Source: Chthonomonadaceae bacterium (GTDB lineage: Bacteria; Armatimonadota; Chthonomonadetes; Chthonomonadales; Chthonomonadaceae). From it: a stretch of DNA of 51,863 nt. Position numbers and translations under genes: made by a program. The stretch is from positions 1 to 51,863 of the forward strand of contig DAIDHN010000006.1 in assembly GCA_027459665.1 (NCBI GenBank). The letters are read 5' to 3'. The notes beneath the pieces were generated by a model. That model searched no databases and was not told the origin of the DNA. It saw only the letters and a list, made by a program, of their open reading frames with translations. Of this stretch, positions 50,877 through 51,863 are shown in pieces (position 1 is the stretch's first letter; every line of letters starts with the position of its first letter).

Positions 50877-51863
50877 GCCGTACTTTCTGAGAGCAGCAGT
50901 GCAAGCTCTTCTGCATAGCGTTTTGCAACGCCTTTCTGCGAGGCGACAAGCTGCAAAGCACGCTCGGCAACACTGTTCAGCCTGCTTCGGTTCTGCAGCA
51001 GTTCGATACCACGTGCAGCAAGTTCTGCAGCGTCTGCAGCGCTGTACACTCCCCCTGTTGCTGAGGCCATTTCCACTTCGTGGCGTATAGTTGCATGCTT
51101 TGGCCCGATCAGCACAGGCTTGCCCTGTGCAAGCGGCTGCAAAATATTCTGCCCGCCGCCCTGCACCACCGGGGGAAAGCTGTTTCCCACAAAAGTAATA
51201 TCTGCTGCACCGTATACCTGTGCTAGCTCTCCCATGGTATCAAGTATCAAACAGGCTGATGAAGGGCTGTCGGCAGTTAGTCTGGAACGGTATTGAGGCT
51301 TCAAACCTTTCGCTTCCATGCGCTTGTACAACCCCTCGGCTCTTTCAACATGGCGCGGTGCAATAATGAGCGACAAACTGGGTACGGCCTGCAGCATCAG
51401 GCCGTATGCCTGCAAAACTATTTCCTCTTCCTCATCGCTTCTTGTGCTGCCAGCCACCCAGACAGGAGAATGCTCAGAAAGATGCAGTTCTCTGCGAACA
51501 ACAAGGGCTTCATCAGCAGAAAGCAGTGCAATATCCTGATCCCACTTGGAATTGCCTATCACCTTCACACGTGAATCATTGCGGTCTATGCCCCCCACCC
51601 GAGCTATCCTGAGCGCATCTTCTTCAGACTGCATCAGCAGGGCATCCATATTTGAAAGCATCCAGCGAAATACCCAGCCTGCTTTCTCTGCCCGTTTAGC
51701 GCTGCGTTCAGATTTGCGCCCGTTCACCAGCGCAGTGCGCACTCCATTTTGTTTGAGGGTATAGAGCAGATTTGGCCACAATTCGCTTTCCATGCACACA
51801 AAAAGAACCGGCTGAATGCAGGCTGCAGTGCGCTGAACTGCAGCAGGAATATCAAATGGAAAG
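50873..51863 (-). CDS. waaA: Kdo transferase WaaA (KdtA), 5' end cut by window
   Basis: Partial, 330 codons, open to the window edge. It transfers 3-deoxy-D-manno-octulosonic acid from CMP-Kdo to lipid A precursor at the inner membrane. Signatures: ESELWPNLL, ALVNGRKSERSAKRA, VIGNSKWDQD, VAGSTRSDEEEEIVL, LIIAPRHVERAEG, the GELAQVYGAADITFVGNS block and GGGQNILQPLAQGKPVLIGP. The frame continues through PFDIPAAVQRTAACIQPVLF upstream of the first in-window Met, matching the family, so about 90 N-terminal residues lie outside. Overlaps lpxK (ATGA). Confidence 0.95.
   Translation of the reverse strand, partial: FPFDIPAAVQRTAACIQPVLFVCMESELWPNLLYTLKQNGVRTALVNGRKSERSAKRAEKAGWVFRWMLSNMDALLMQSEEDALRIARVGGIDRNDSRVKVIGNSKWDQDIALLSADEALVVRRELHLSEHSPVWVAGSTRSDEEEEIVLQAYGLMLQAVPSLSLIIAPRHVERAEGLYKRMEAKGLKPQYRSRLTADSPSSACLILDTMGELAQVYGAADITFVGNSFPPVVQGGGQNILQPLAQGKPVLIGPKHATIRHEVEMASATGGVYSAADAAELAARGIELLQNRSRLNSVAERALQLVASQKGVAKRYAEELALLLSESTA

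Overview
The window reads as a chromosomal segment of a diderm (Gram-negative-type) bacterium, most likely a member of the Armatimonadota. This is an inference. It rests on a prepilin-like protein with an FTLIELLVV...ILFPVF N-terminus and a C-terminal H-x9-DG motif (a protein type abundant in that phylum), a rich set of secreted or cytoplasmic glycoside hydrolases, a LacI regulator beside the prepilin gene, CRTAC1/TPR proteins, squalene-forming HpnC/HpnD, and lipid A/Kdo genes (lpxK, waaA). No insertion sequence, phage gene or CRISPR array is visible. Genes are tightly packed, often with ATGA, TTGA or GTGA stop/start overlaps.

Layout. 0-1.4 kb: a gene-free stretch, a strong terminator and class II aldolase (fba, minus). 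1.6-3.8 kb: a secreted TIM-barrel-type glycosidase (plus). 3.8-10.6 kb (minus): zwf, an RDD membrane protein, a large membrane protein of unknown function and a membrane-anchored Ser/Thr kinase, the first three with overlapping ends. 10.7-13.3 kb: a GH78 alpha-L-rhamnosidase with its own near-consensus promoter. 13.4-22.2 kb (minus): a three-gene operon of very large multidomain glycosyltransferases (pseudo-methyltransferase x2 + GT4; CgeB-like + TPR; GT4 + TPR + GT2 + TPR), closed by a clear terminator. 22.2-25.5 kb (plus): a chemotaxis-type cluster cheC-cheD-cheR-cheY-cheX without cheA, cheW, cheB or a receptor, preceded by a leader with alternative hairpins. 25.5-27.1 kb (minus): a secreted HExxH protein and a split YeeE/YedE sulfur-transport pair. 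27.3 kb: initiator tRNA-fMet. 27.8-29.3 kb: a broken GH127 gene. 29.3-33 kb (minus): a PAS-GGDEF diguanylate cyclase and a secreted beta-helix protein that appears to start with AUA. 33-36 kb (minus): scpA-scpB-hslU. 36.1-43.1 kb (plus): hpnC-hpnD, a small membrane protein, a PhyH-type dioxygenase, a secreted GH2 enzyme and argC. 43.1-49.2 kb (minus): lacI, prepilin, TPR protein, a 1-TM small protein and a CRTAC1/UnbV protein, headed by a promoter with an overlapping LacI-type palindrome. 49.3-51.9 kb (minus): a small membrane protein, then waaA-lpxK, with waaA cut by the window edge.

Functionally the segment combines central sugar metabolism (fba, zwf), plant- or polysaccharide-glycan breakdown (GH78, GH2, GH127 remnant, beta-helix protein, unclassified glycosidase), envelope glycan and lipid synthesis (three glycosyltransferases, waaA, lpxK, HpnC/D) and signalling (Ser/Thr kinase, c-di-GMP synthesis, CheC/D/X phosphatases). 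The least conventional pieces are the glycosyltransferase cassette with two degenerate methyltransferase modules, the kinase-less che operon with its attenuator-like leader, and the TPR/small protein/CRTAC1 operon under an apparent self-regulating LacI switch.
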